From RPQJ01 sp963823535 (GTDB lineage Bacteria > Pseudomonadota > Gammaproteobacteria > Steroidobacterales > Steroidobacteraceae): a stretch of 64,000 nucleotides of DNA. Location of the stretch: NCBI GenBank assembly GCA_963823535.1, contig CAWGLZ010000006.1:1-64000 (forward strand). The letters are read 5' to 3'. The translations under genes and the position numbers were made by a program. How positions within the stretch are numbered: the first letter of the stretch is position 1; every line of letters starts with the position of its first letter. Of the stretch, positions 20,804 to 29,929 are shown piece after piece. The notes under the pieces are model-generated. The model searched no databases. It was given only the letters and a program-made list of their open reading frames with translations, and was not told the origin of the DNA.

Positions 20804-22045
20804 TCAGAAATTCCCCTGGAACCACGCCCGCATCCGCTCCACGACGCTGCGCATGCCGTTCGCGACGGGCGCGGAACGCCCGCCGCCGCGGCGCACGTAG
20901 TTCTCGCGCCCGAACAGCAGCAGTCCCACGCCGGTGGAGTGGATCGGATTCCTGACGACGTCCACGAGCCCGCTCACGCCCTGCGGCAGGCCGAGCCGCA
21001 CCGGCGCGTGGAAGATCTCCTCGGCCAGCTCGATGACGCCTTCCATCTTCGCGCTGCCGCCCGTGAGCACCACGCCGGCCGCGATCAGCTCGTCGAAGCC
21101 GGAGCGGCGCAGTTCCTCGCGCACCAGCGCGAAGAGTTCCTCGTAGCGCGGCTCGACCACCTCGGCGAGCGTCTGGCGCGCCAGCCGGCGGGCCGGACGG
21201 TCGCCGACGCTCGGCACCTCGATCGTCTCGTCCGGGTTCGCCAGCTGCGACAGGGCGCAGGCGTAGCGGATCTTGAGATCCTCGGCATGGTGGGTCGGCG
21301 TGCGCAGGCTCAGCGCGATGTCGTTGGTGACCTGGTCGCCCGCGATCGGGATCACCGCCGTGTGGCGGATCGCGCCGCCGGAGAACACCGCGATGTCCGT
21401 GGTGCCGCCGCCGATGTCGACCAGGCACACGCCGAGTTCCTTCTCGTCGTCGGCGAGCACCGCGTAGCTCGACGCCAGCTGCTCGAGCACGATGTCCTCG
21501 ACCTCGAGCCCGCAGCGCTGCACGCACTTGACGATGTTCTGGGCGGCGCTGTCGGCGCCCGTGACGATGTGCACCTTGGCCTCGAGGCGCACGCCCGACA
21601 TGCCGATCGGCTCGCGGATGCCTTCCTGCGAATCGATGATGAATTCCTGCGGCAGGATGTGCAGGATCTTCTGGTCGGCGGGGATGGCGACGGCGCGCGC
21701 CGCGTCGATCACGCGGTCGACGTCGCCCGGCGTCACTTCCTTGTCGCGGATCGCGACGATGCCGTGGGAGTTCAGGCTGCGCACGTGGTTGCCGGCGATG
21801 CCGGCGAACACCGAGTGGATCTCGCAGCCGGCCATCAGCTCCGCTTCCTCCACGGCCCGCTGGATCGACTGCACCGTCGAGTCGATGTTGACCACGACGC
21901 CCTTCTTCAGGCCGCGCGAGGGGTGCGACCCCACGCCGACGACCTCGATGGTGCCGTCGGGTTCGAGCTCGCCGACGATCGCGACCACCTTCGAGGTGCC
22001 GATGTCGAGTCCGACGATCAGGTTGCGTTCAGGCTTTCTAGGCAT
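20804..22045 (-). CDS. ftsA: Cell division protein FtsA
   Basis: Actin-like ATPase that tethers FtsZ to the membrane through a C-terminal amphipathic helix. The protein has 413 residues. The phosphate-1 motif GLDIGTSKVVAIV and phosphate-2 motif CLVDIGGGTTDIAVF are clear, and GVVLTGGSAKMEG matches the adenosine motif. The C-terminus MRSVVERMRAWFQGNF is the membrane-targeting helix. The start ATG 22045 overlaps the end of ftsQ by 8 nt. Confidence 0.98.
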   Translation of the reverse strand: MPRKPERNLIVGLDIGTSKVVAIVGELEPDGTIEVVGVGSHPSRGLKKGVVVNIDSTVQSIQRAVEEAELMAGCEIHSVFAGIAGNHVRSLNSHGIVAIRDKEVTPGDVDRVIDAARAVAIPADQKILHILPQEFIIDSQEGIREPIGMSGVRLEAKVHIVTGADSAAQNIVKCVQRCGLEVEDIVLEQLASSYAVLADDEKELGVCLVDIGGGTTDIAVFSGGAIRHTAVIPIAGDQVTNDIALSLRTPTHHAEDLKIRYACALSQLANPDETIEVPSVGDRPARRLARQTLAEVVEPRYEELFALVREELRRSGFDELIAAGVVLTGGSAKMEGVIELAEEIFHAPVRLGLPQGVSGLVDVVRNPIHSTGVGLLLFGRENYVRRGGGRSAPVANGMRSVVERMRAWFQGNF

Positions 22046-22835
22046 CGGGGGTCGCGTCCTCCTGGGGGACGACGGCGAGGGCGGAACGCTCGTTCCAGCC
22101 CACGCTGAATCCATTGGTGTAGCGCATGTCCACGTAGGTGATCTCGGCCGCACGCTTGGCGACGAGGGGACCCGCGAGACGGATGAAGCGGTCGAGTCGC
22201 TCGGTGACCGCGAGGCGGCCGAGCTTGACGCGCACGCCGTTCGAAAGCTGCAGCTCCCAGGCCCCGCGCTCGTCGAGGCGCACGCCGGTGAGGCGCACGC
22301 CGGCCTCGAGCAGCCGGCCCTGGGCATCGAGGTACAGCTGCGCGACCACGCCCTCGCCACCCTCCGGTCCCTCGAGCAGCGGGAGTTCGGGCGGCACGTA
22401 GCGCGCATTGCGTATGAAGAGATCCCCGCGGGCATTGAGCAGGCCCGCGTCGTTCCAGCGCGCCGCCGCGACCTCCTCGGTCACCACCACCCGCAGCGCG
22501 TCCGGCCAGCGCCGCTGCACCACCGCGTGGTCGACCCAGTCGATGCCCTCGATGCGATCCCGGACCTCGTCGAGGTCCACGGTCGCGAGCCCGCCCTGCA
22601 CGACCTGCACGACGGCGGCTTCGATCTCGGGCGGCGCCACACGCTGGAACGAACCCTCCACCAGCACCCGGCGCACGGGGCGGTCGAGGGCCAGGCCGAG
22701 CAGCAGCGCGAACGCCGTGCAGGCGGCGACGGTCCCGGCGGCCCGGCCGACGGCGCGCCAGTTCACGCGCTCGAGGAGCGACGGTCCCTCGACCTTGGCC
22801 TGCCGGCGATTGCGCTTCTTCCAGGGCAGCGTCAT
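22038..22835 (-). CDS. ftsQ: Cell division protein FtsQ
   Basis: Bitopic divisome protein linking early and late components. The protein has 265 residues: a basic cytoplasmic tail (MTLPWKKRNRRQAK), one membrane helix (AAGTVAACTAFALLLGLAL), a POTRA domain (RRVLVEGSFQRVAPPEIEAA) and the FtsQ beta domain. The order ddlB-ftsQ-ftsA-ftsZ is the classical one. It begins 9 bp after the ddlB stop. Confidence 0.95.
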   Translation of the reverse strand: MTLPWKKRNRRQAKVEGPSLLERVNWRAVGRAAGTVAACTAFALLLGLALDRPVRRVLVEGSFQRVAPPEIEAAVVQVVQGGLATVDLDEVRDRIEGIDWVDHAVVQRRWPDALRVVVTEEVAAARWNDAGLLNARGDLFIRNARYVPPELPLLEGPEGGEGVVAQLYLDAQGRLLEAGVRLTGVRLDERGAWELQLSNGVRVKLGRLAVTERLDRFIRLAGPLVAKRAAEITYVDMRYTNGFSVGWNERSALAVVPQEDATPDA

Positions 22836-22844
22836 GGTCTGTCC

Positions 22845-23807
22845 TCACCCTGCCCGCGAGGCGAAGCTGGTCTCGAGCACGCGCCAGACCAGGTCGTCGA
22901 AGTCGATACCGCGCTGGTGCGCCGCCTTCGGCACCAGCGAGTGACTGGTCATGCCGGGGGCGGTGTTGACCTCGAGCAGCCAGGGGCGGCCCGCCCGGTC
23001 GCGCATGAAGTCGATGCGGCCCCAGCCGCTGCAGCCGGCGGCGAAGAACGCGGCGAGCGCGAGGCTGCCGAGTTCCTGCTCGGTGGCGCCGGTCGCGCCC
23101 GGGCAGAGGTACTGCGTGTCGTCGGCGACGTACTTCGCGTGGTAGTCGTAGTACTCGCCCGCCGGCACGATGCGGATCGACGGCAGCGCCTCCGCGCCCA
23201 GCACCCCGACCGTGTACTCCTCGCCCTGGACGAGCTGCTCGACGAGCAGCGGGCCCTCGTAGCGCGCCGCCAGTTCCGCGGCGCCCTGGAGGTCGCCGTC
23301 CCTGAAGCACCGGCTGATCCCGACGCTCGAGCCCTCGCAGGCCGGCTTGACGATGACCGGGAGTCCTATCTTGCGTGCGGCGGCCGCGACGTCGTCGCCA
23401 CGTTCGAGGCTGGCGTAGGCCGGCGTCGGCAAGCCGAGCGACAGCCACACCTGCTTGGTGCGGATCTTGTCCATCGAGAGCGACGAACCGAGCACGCCGG
23501 AGCCCGTGTACGGCACACCGAGCGCCTCGAGCAGTCCCTGCACCACGCCGTCCTCGCCGCCGCCGCGGTTGCCGTGCAGGATGTTGAAGACGCGGTCGAA
23601 GCGTCGTCCGCCGGAGCCCGTCAGCGCCTCGACCAGCGCCGGGATGCCGTCGACGGCGGTGGCGTCCACGCCCTTGCGCAGCAGCGCCTCGAGCACGTTG
23701 CGACCGGAATCGAGCGATACCTCGCGCTCCGACGACGTGCCGCCCATCAGCACCGCCACGCGCCCGAAGTCGCGGGGATCCGTCGCCTGGTGCACGGGAC
23801 GCGTCAC
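22845..23807 (-). CDS. ddlB: D-alanine--D-alanine ligase
   Basis: ATP-grasp ligase that makes D-Ala-D-Ala for the peptidoglycan stem peptide. The protein has 320 residues. VAVLMGGTSSEREVSLDSG opens the protein. FNILHGNRGGGEDGVVQGLL, KPACEGSSVGISR and WLLEVNTAPGMTSHSLVP supply the substrate and Mg-ATP ligands. The GTG start at 23807 overlaps the murC stop (GTGA). The first DDL signature reads HGNRGGGED where HGxxGEDG is usual, so one glycine is inserted; the rest is standard. Confidence 0.97.
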   Translation of the reverse strand: MTRPVHQATDPRDFGRVAVLMGGTSSEREVSLDSGRNVLEALLRKGVDATAVDGIPALVEALTGSGGRRFDRVFNILHGNRGGGEDGVVQGLLEALGVPYTGSGVLGSSLSMDKIRTKQVWLSLGLPTPAYASLERGDDVAAAARKIGLPVIVKPACEGSSVGISRCFRDGDLQGAAELAARYEGPLLVEQLVQGEEYTVGVLGAEALPSIRIVPAGEYYDYHAKYVADDTQYLCPGATGATEQELGSLALAAFFAAGCSGWGRIDFMRDRAGRPWLLEVNTAPGMTSHSLVPKAAHQRGIDFDDLVWRVLETSFASRAG

Positions 23808-25228
23808 GACGCACCTCCCGCGGCGGTCGCAGCCTGCAGCGCTGCGGGCAGGTCGTGTGCGGCCGCACCGATGCTGCCCGCGCCCATCGTCAGCACGACG
23901 TCGCCGTCGCGCGCGATGCCGCCGAGCACCTGCGGCAGTTCGTCCAGCGACCTGAGCAGCACGGGCTCGACGACGCCCCGCGAGCGGATCGCACGGCAGA
24001 GCGCCTTGCCGTCCGCACCGGCGATGGGCGCCTCGCCCGCCGGGTAGACCTCGGCGACGACCAGGACGTCGGCGGTCGACAGGACCTGCGCGAAGTCGTC
24101 GAGCAGATCCCGCGTGCGCGTGTAGCGGTGCGGCTCGAACACCAGCACGATGCGCCGGTCCGGCCAGGCCTGCCGCGCGGCGTCGAGCGTGGCCGCGATC
24201 TCGGTCGGATGGTGCCCGTAGTCGTCGACGAGGGTGACGCGACCGAAGCTCGCGTCGACGTCGCCGAGCACCTGCAGCCGGCGATCGATGCCCTGGAAGC
24301 CCGCGAGGGCGCGCTGGATCGCGGCGTCCTCGATCCCGAGTTCCGTGGCGACCGCGATGGCGGCGAGCGAATTGAGCACGTTGTGGCGGCCGGGCAGGTT
24401 CAGCGTCACGGGCAACGGCTGCCCGGCGCCGGGGCGCAGCACGTCGAACCGCGACTGTCCGCCGTGGCGCTCCACGGCCACCGCGCGGATGTCGGCACCC
24501 TCGTCGAAACCGTAGGTGACGTAGGGCCGCGCGATGTGCGGCACCAGCGCGGCGGCCTCGCGGTCGTCCGCACAGATCACCGCGAGCCCGTAGAACGGCA
24601 GGTTGTGCAGGAACTCGACGAAGCTCGCCTTGAGCTTCTCGAAGTCGCCACCGTGCGTACCGAGGTGGTCGGCATCCACGTTGGTGACGATCGCGATCAT
24701 CGGCTGCAGGTGCATGAACGACGCGTCGCTCTCGTCGGCCTCGGCGACCAGGTAGCGGCCCGCGCCGAGCCGCGCGTTCGTCGCGGCGCTCTTCAGGCGC
24801 CCGCCGATCACGAAGGTCGGATCCTCGCCGCCCTCGGCCAGCACGCTCGCGACGAGGCTGGTCGTGGTGGTCTTGCCGTGCGTACCCGCGACGGCGATGG
24901 AGTAGCGGAAGCGCATCAGCTCGCCGAGCATCTCTGCGCGCTGCACGACGGGAACGCGCTGCGTCAGCGCCCACGCCACTTCCGGGTTCTCGGTGTTGAT
25001 CGCGCTCGACACGACGACGACGTCGGCGCCCTGCACGTTCTCCTCGCGGTGGCCGGACATCACGCGGGCCCCCAGCGACTCGAGGCGGCGCGTCACGGCG
25101 CTCGCCTTGAGGTCGCTGCCCTGGACCGCATAGCCCAGGTTGAGCAGTACCTCGGCGATGCCGCTCATGCCGCTGCCGCCGATGCCGACGAAGTGGATCG
25201 TGTGGATCCGGCGCATCCGGTCCCTCAT
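23804..25228 (-). CDS. murC: UDP-N-acetylmuramate--L-alanine ligase
   Basis: Cytoplasmic Mur ligase adding L-Ala to UDP-MurNAc. The protein has 474 residues. The N-terminal Rossmann motif reads HFVGIGGSGMSGIAEVLLN, the ATP-binding motif VAGTHGKTTTTSL, and HxxxN-like ligands lie in LPGRHNVLNSLAAIAV. ATG 25228 overlaps the murG stop by 4 nt; an alternative in-frame ATG lies 4 codons later. Confidence 0.98.
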   Translation of the reverse strand: MRDRMRRIHTIHFVGIGGSGMSGIAEVLLNLGYAVQGSDLKASAVTRRLESLGARVMSGHREENVQGADVVVVSSAINTENPEVAWALTQRVPVVQRAEMLGELMRFRYSIAVAGTHGKTTTTSLVASVLAEGGEDPTFVIGGRLKSAATNARLGAGRYLVAEADESDASFMHLQPMIAIVTNVDADHLGTHGGDFEKLKASFVEFLHNLPFYGLAVICADDREAAALVPHIARPYVTYGFDEGADIRAVAVERHGGQSRFDVLRPGAGQPLPVTLNLPGRHNVLNSLAAIAVATELGIEDAAIQRALAGFQGIDRRLQVLGDVDASFGRVTLVDDYGHHPTEIAATLDAARQAWPDRRIVLVFEPHRYTRTRDLLDDFAQVLSTADVLVVAEVYPAGEAPIAGADGKALCRAIRSRGVVEPVLLRSLDELPQVLGGIARDGDVVLTMGAGSIGAAAHDLPAALQAATAAGGAS

Positions 25229-26316
25229 GAGGCACCCCCGGCCGCCGCCACGCAGGCGTCCGCGAGCCGCTCGTCCGCGTCGGTGATGGCGGTGCGGCGC
25301 GCCGCCGCCGCCATCGTCGCGAGCCGCGGCCGCCCGGCCGTGAGCAGGTCCCGCAGCACCGCCGCGAGCGAGACCGGCGTGAGGTCGGACTCGGGGAGCA
25401 GGATCGCCGCGCCTGCCTCGACCACGTACTCGGCATTGCGCGTCTGGTGGTCGTCCACCGCCGCCGGGAACGGCACGAGCACGGCCGGCACGCCGGCCGC
25501 GGCGAGCTCGGCGACCGTCAGGGCACCGGCGCGGCAGACCGCGAGGTCCGCCCAGCCGTACGCGCCCGCCATGTCGTCGATGAACGGTCGCACGTCGGCA
25601 TCGATGCCGCGCGTCCGGTACGCCGCCCGGGTCTCGTCGAGTCCGCGCGTACCGGTCTGGTGGAGCACGTCCGGTCGCAGGTCCTTCGGCAACTCGGCCA
25701 GCGCGGCGGGCACCACCGCATTCAGCCGTGCGGAACCCTGGCTGCCGCCGAAGACGAGCAGCCGCACCCTGCCTTCGCGACCCGCGTAGCGCCGCTCGGG
25801 CGGTGCCACGGCCGCGATCTCGGGACGCACCGGATTGCCGACCCGCTCGGCGCGCACGCCGCGACCGAAACTGCCAGGGAAGCCCTCGAGGACGCGATCC
25901 GCGAGCCTCGCGAGCACACGGTTGGTGAAGCCCGCGACGGCGTTCTGCTCGTGCACGACGAGGGGACGTCGCAGCAGCCAGGCGGCGAGGCCGCCGGGCC
26001 CGGAGACGAAGCCGCCCGCTCCCAGCACGACGCTCGGCCGGTGCTTGCGCACGGCCCGCAGGGCCTGTGCGAGTGCGACGAGCAGGCGGAACGGCGCGGC
26101 CAGCAAAGTGACGACGCCCTTGCCGCGCAGACCGCTCACGCTGAGCCACTCGACGGGAATGCCCTCCGCCGGGACGAGCCGCGCCTCGATGCCGCGCTGC
26201 GTGCCGAGCCAGACGATGCGGTAGCCGCGTCTCTGCAGCACGCGGGCGGTCGCGAGCGCCGGGAAGACGTGCCCACCCGTGCCGCCAGCCATGATCAGTG
26301 CCACGCCGCGGGTCAC
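25225..26316 (-). CDS. murG: MurG N-acetylglucosaminyltransferase (lipid II synthesis)
   Basis: GT-B glycosyltransferase at the inner face of the membrane that adds GlcNAc to lipid I. The protein has 363 residues. The G loops read MAGGTGGHVFPALATA and VLGAGGFVSGPGG, with VHEQNAVAGFTNR and VFGGSQGSARLN further on; the UDP-binding end has CRAGALTVAELAAAGVPAV. The GTG start at 26316 overlaps the ftsW stop (GTGA); ATG 26292 inside the first G loop is too late to be the start. Confidence 0.97.
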   Translation of the reverse strand: MTRGVALIMAGGTGGHVFPALATARVLQRRGYRIVWLGTQRGIEARLVPAEGIPVEWLSVSGLRGKGVVTLLAAPFRLLVALAQALRAVRKHRPSVVLGAGGFVSGPGGLAAWLLRRPLVVHEQNAVAGFTNRVLARLADRVLEGFPGSFGRGVRAERVGNPVRPEIAAVAPPERRYAGREGRVRLLVFGGSQGSARLNAVVPAALAELPKDLRPDVLHQTGTRGLDETRAAYRTRGIDADVRPFIDDMAGAYGWADLAVCRAGALTVAELAAAGVPAVLVPFPAAVDDHQTRNAEYVVEAGAAILLPESDLTPVSLAAVLRDLLTAGRPRLATMAAAARRTAITDADERLADACVAAAGGAS

Positions 26317-27497
26317 GTGCGTCGCCCCTCCCGTGCCACGGCCGATCGACCGGTCATCTGCGTCTCGTGGTGAATCCGCAGCAGCACGCCGAGCCATGCG
26401 AGCGTCACCAGCATGCTGCTGCCGCCGTACGACAGGAGCGGCAGCGTCAGGCCCTTGGTGGGCAGCAGCCCCATGTTGACGCCGACGTTCACGAAGGCCT
26501 GCAGGCCCAGCCAGATGCCGATGGCCGCCGCGAGATACGACTGGAACGTGAGGCCCGCCTCCGAGGCATTGCGCGAGATCGCCAGCGCGCGGCCCACCAG
26601 CACGGCGAACAGGCCGAGCACCACGATGACGCCCACGAACCCGAACTCCTCCGCCAGTACCGCAAACACGAAGTCGGTGTGCGCCTCCGGCAGGTAGAAC
26701 AGCTTCTGCACGCTCGCGCCGAGGCCTACCCCGAACCACTCGCCACGGCCGATCGCGATCAGCGACTGGACGAGCTGGAACCCGCTGTCGAACGGATCCT
26801 CCCAGGGGTTGCGGAAGGCAACCAGCCGCCGCAGCCGATAGGCGGAGGTCACCGCGAGCGTCCCCATGGCGGCGATGCCGAGCACGATCGGCACGAGCAG
26901 GTGCGTGATGCGCGCCCCGGCCAGGAACAGCACCACGAGACCGGTGGTCATGAGCACGGTGGCGGCGCCGAAGTCCGGCTCCGCGAGCAGCAGCACGGCC
27001 GCGCCGGCCAGCACGCCGACCGGGCGGATGAAACCCTTGAAGTCGCTGCGCAGTTCGTCGGCCCGGCGCACGGCGTAACTCGCGACGTAGGTGAGCAGCA
27101 TCACGCGCGCGAGTTCCGAGACCTGGAAGTTCATGAAGCCCAGGCGTACCCATCGCCGGCTGCCGTTCACCTCGTGCCCGACGCCCGGAACCAGCACCAG
27201 CACCAGCAGCGCGAAGCCGATGACCAGCAGCACCATGGAGTACTTTTCCCAGATCGCGGTCGGAATCGTCACCGCGATGGCCGCGGCGAGCAGGCCCAGC
27301 AGCACGTACACGACCTGCCGCTCGAAGTAGAAGAACGGCTGGCCGGTCTCGCGATCCGACACGCCGATCGAGGCCGAGGCGACCATCACGAGGCCGATGA
27401 GCAGCAGCGCCACGACCGGCCCCACCACCCAGGCGTCGAGCGTGAGACGCCGTGGCCGCCCGGTGGAACGCGCATAGGACAGGGTCGCGGCACTCAT
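26313..27497 (-). CDS. ftsW: Peptidoglycan polymerase FtsW
   Basis: SEDS-family membrane glycosyltransferase that polymerises septal peptidoglycan with FtsI. The protein has 394 residues with about ten membrane helices starting at VVGPVVALLLIGLVMVAS. The family signature is present as NVGVNMGLLPTKGLTLPLLS and YGGSSML; the essential acidic residue lies in LLLAEPDFGAATVL. ATG 27497 overlaps the murD stop by 4 nt, and its own stop overlaps murG. Confidence 0.97.
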   Translation of the reverse strand: MSAATLSYARSTGRPRRLTLDAWVVGPVVALLLIGLVMVASASIGVSDRETGQPFFYFERQVVYVLLGLLAAAIAVTIPTAIWEKYSMVLLVIGFALLVLVLVPGVGHEVNGSRRWVRLGFMNFQVSELARVMLLTYVASYAVRRADELRSDFKGFIRPVGVLAGAAVLLLAEPDFGAATVLMTTGLVVLFLAGARITHLLVPIVLGIAAMGTLAVTSAYRLRRLVAFRNPWEDPFDSGFQLVQSLIAIGRGEWFGVGLGASVQKLFYLPEAHTDFVFAVLAEEFGFVGVIVVLGLFAVLVGRALAISRNASEAGLTFQSYLAAAIGIWLGLQAFVNVGVNMGLLPTKGLTLPLLSYGGSSMLVTLAWLGVLLRIHHETQMTGRSAVAREGRRT

Positions 27498-28846
27498 CCG
27501 GCAAGACTCCTCACGGCCGCGGCGAATTCCTCGCCCCGGTGCCGGTAGTCGCGGAACATGTCGAGGCTGGCGCAGGCCGGCGAGAGCAGCACCGTGTCCC
27601 CGGGCCGGGCCGCGGCACGCGCGGCCGTCACCGCGCCGGGCATGTCGCTCGCGGACTCCGTGGCACAGACGTCCTCGAGGACGGCCGCCAGGCGGGGCGC
27701 GTCGCGACCGATCAGCACGGCGTGGCGAACCTTGCCGCGGAACGCCGCGCGCAGGTCGTCGAAGTCCTGGCCCTTGCCGTCGCCGCCGGCGATGAGCACC
27801 AGCGGGCCGTCCATGCCTGCCACCGCGGCGATCGTCGCGCCGACGTTGGTGCCCTTGGAATCGTCGATGAAGTGCACGCCGCCGACGTCGGCGACCCATT
27901 GCGCCCGGTGCGGCAGTCCGCCGAACGCGGCCAGCGCTGCGAGCACGGGCGCGCGCGGCAACCCGAGCACCTCGCCCATCGCCAGCGCCGCGAGCGCGTT
28001 GGCGGCGTTGTGCTCGCCCTTCAGGCGCAAGGCGCCGAGCGGCAGCAGCGGTTCGCCCCGGCAGGTGAGCATCGGTTCGGGCTCGCGGGCGAGGAAATAG
28101 TCCGCCGTGGAATCGCGCAGGCTGAACGAGAGCACGCGCTGGCCGGCGCGCGGCATGGCGCGCACGCGCGCGTCGTCCGCGTTCACGACCGCCACCTCGC
28201 AGCCGTCGAAGATGCGCGCCTTCGCGGCCGCATACTCGTCGATCGATCCATAGCGATCGAGGTGGTCGGCCGTGACGTTGAGCACGGTCGCCGTCTCGGT
28301 CTCGAGCGAGTACGTCGTCTCGAGCTGGAAGCTCGAGAGCTCCAGCACGTACAGCGCCGGTGCGGGGCGCTCGAGCAGGTCGAGTGCCGGTTCGCCGAGG
28401 TTGCCGCCCGCGATCGCGGGCCGGCCGCCGGCCGTCGCGAGGTCCGCGAGCAGCGCGGTGACGGTGCTCTTGCCGTTGGTGCCCGTGATCGCGGCCACCG
28501 GGGCGGTCGCCTCGCGGGCGAAGAGCTCGATGTCGCCCACCACGGGCAGGCCACGCGACGCGGCCTCGGCGACGACCGGCTCGCGCAGCGACAGCCCGGG
28601 CGAGATCACGACCTGCGCCACGCCGTCGAGCAGGCCCGGCTGGAACACACCCGTGTGCAGTTCGGCATCGGGCACCTGCTCACGCAGCGCGGCGACACCT
28701 GGCGGCTCGGCACGCGTGTCGGCGACGCGCACCGCCACGCCCTTGCGCTGCAGGTAGCGCGCGCAGGACAGCCCCGTCCGGCCGAGGCCGAGCACCAGCG
28801 CACGGGCGCCGGGTTCGAGGGACGTCGCTGGTGCAATGCTGGCCAT
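27494..28846 (-). CDS. murD: UDP-N-acetylmuramoyl-L-alanine--D-glutamate ligase
   Basis: Mur ligase adding D-Glu to UDP-MurNAc-L-Ala. The protein has 450 residues. The N-terminal dinucleotide-like fold reads ALVLGLGRTGLSCARYL, the ATP site AAITGTNGKSTVTALLADL, and the C-terminal domain holds HFIDDSKGTNVGATIAAV and LLSPACASLDMFRDYRHRG. ATG 28846 shares one base with the mraY stop (TGATG). Confidence 0.98.
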   Translation of the reverse strand: MASIAPATSLEPGARALVLGLGRTGLSCARYLQRKGVAVRVADTRAEPPGVAALREQVPDAELHTGVFQPGLLDGVAQVVISPGLSLREPVVAEAASRGLPVVGDIELFAREATAPVAAITGTNGKSTVTALLADLATAGGRPAIAGGNLGEPALDLLERPAPALYVLELSSFQLETTYSLETETATVLNVTADHLDRYGSIDEYAAAKARIFDGCEVAVVNADDARVRAMPRAGQRVLSFSLRDSTADYFLAREPEPMLTCRGEPLLPLGALRLKGEHNAANALAALAMGEVLGLPRAPVLAALAAFGGLPHRAQWVADVGGVHFIDDSKGTNVGATIAAVAGMDGPLVLIAGGDGKGQDFDDLRAAFRGKVRHAVLIGRDAPRLAAVLEDVCATESASDMPGAVTAARAAARPGDTVLLSPACASLDMFRDYRHRGEEFAAAVRSLAG

Positions 28847-29928
28847 CAGCGCAGCTTCAGCGTCGCGAGCCCGACGAGCACGAGCACGACGGTGATGATC
28901 CAGAAGCGGACGATCACCTTCGGCTCGGCCCAGCCCTTGAGCTCGAAGTGGTGGTGGATGGGCGCCATGCGGAAGATGCGCTTGCCGCGCAGCTTGAAGG
29001 AACCCACCTGCAGGATGACGGACACCGTCTCCATCACGAAGACGCCGCCCATGATGAACAGCACGATTTCCTGGCGCACGATCACGGCGATGACGCCCAG
29101 CGCCGCACCGAGCGCGAGCGCGCCGATGTCGCCCATGAACACCTGCGCCGGGTAGGTGTTGAACCACAGGAAACCGAGCCCCGCCCCGAAGATCGTCGCG
29201 CAGATCACCAGCACCTCGCCCGCGCCGGCGATGGCGGGGATGCCGAGGTAGCTGGCGAAGACCACGTTGCCCGACGCGTAGGCGAAGACGCCGAGCGCAC
29301 CGGCCACCAGCACGGCCGGCATGATCGCGAGCCCGTCGAGCCCGTCGGTCAGGTTGACGGCGTTGCTCGAGCCCACGATCACCAGGTAGGCGAGCACGAT
29401 GAAGAACGGCCCGAGCGGCAGGACGAAGTCCTTGAAGAAGGGCACGATCAGGGTCGTCTCGACCTCGGTCCGCGCCGTGACGTAGAGCGCGATCGCCGCG
29501 CCGAGCCCCGCCACCGACTGCCAGAAGTACTTGTAGCGCGCGATCAGCCCGCGCGAATTGCCGACGACGAGCTTGAGATAGTCGTCCCAGAAGCCGATCA
29601 GCCCGAAGGCCACGGTCACGGCGAGCGTGATCCACACGAAGCGATTCGCGAGGTCGGCCCACAGCAGGGTCGCCGCGACGATCGCGACCAGGATCAACGC
29701 ACCCCCCATCGTCGGCGTGCCCGCCTTGGACAGGTGGCTCTGCGGGCCGTCCGAGCGCACGCGCTGGCCGACCTGGTGCTCCGCGAGCTTGCGGATCATC
29801 ACCGGACCGACGAGGAACGAGATCAGCAGCGCCGTGAGCGCCGCGAGGATCGCCCGCAGCGTCAGGTAGCTGAAGACGTTGAAGGCGGAGTAGTACTGGG
29901 TGAGCCATTCCGCGACGTAGCGCAGCAT
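28846..29928 (-). CDS. mraY: Phospho-N-acetylmuramoyl-pentapeptide transferase
   Basis: Polytopic membrane enzyme that transfers phospho-MurNAc-pentapeptide to undecaprenyl phosphate, giving lipid I. The protein has 360 residues with about ten membrane helices. Motifs include GTPTMGGALILVAI near the N-terminus, NLTDGLDGLAIMPAV and the C-terminal FRMAPIHHHFELKGWAEPKV with the conserved HHH. It is separated from murF by a single base. Confidence 0.98.
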   Translation of the reverse strand: MLRYVAEWLTQYYSAFNVFSYLTLRAILAALTALLISFLVGPVMIRKLAEHQVGQRVRSDGPQSHLSKAGTPTMGGALILVAIVAATLLWADLANRFVWITLAVTVAFGLIGFWDDYLKLVVGNSRGLIARYKYFWQSVAGLGAAIALYVTARTEVETTLIVPFFKDFVLPLGPFFIVLAYLVIVGSSNAVNLTDGLDGLAIMPAVLVAGALGVFAYASGNVVFASYLGIPAIAGAGEVLVICATIFGAGLGFLWFNTYPAQVFMGDIGALALGAALGVIAVIVRQEIVLFIMGGVFVMETVSVILQVGSFKLRGKRIFRMAPIHHHFELKGWAEPKVIVRFWIITVVLVLVGLATLKLR

Positions 29929-29929
29929 G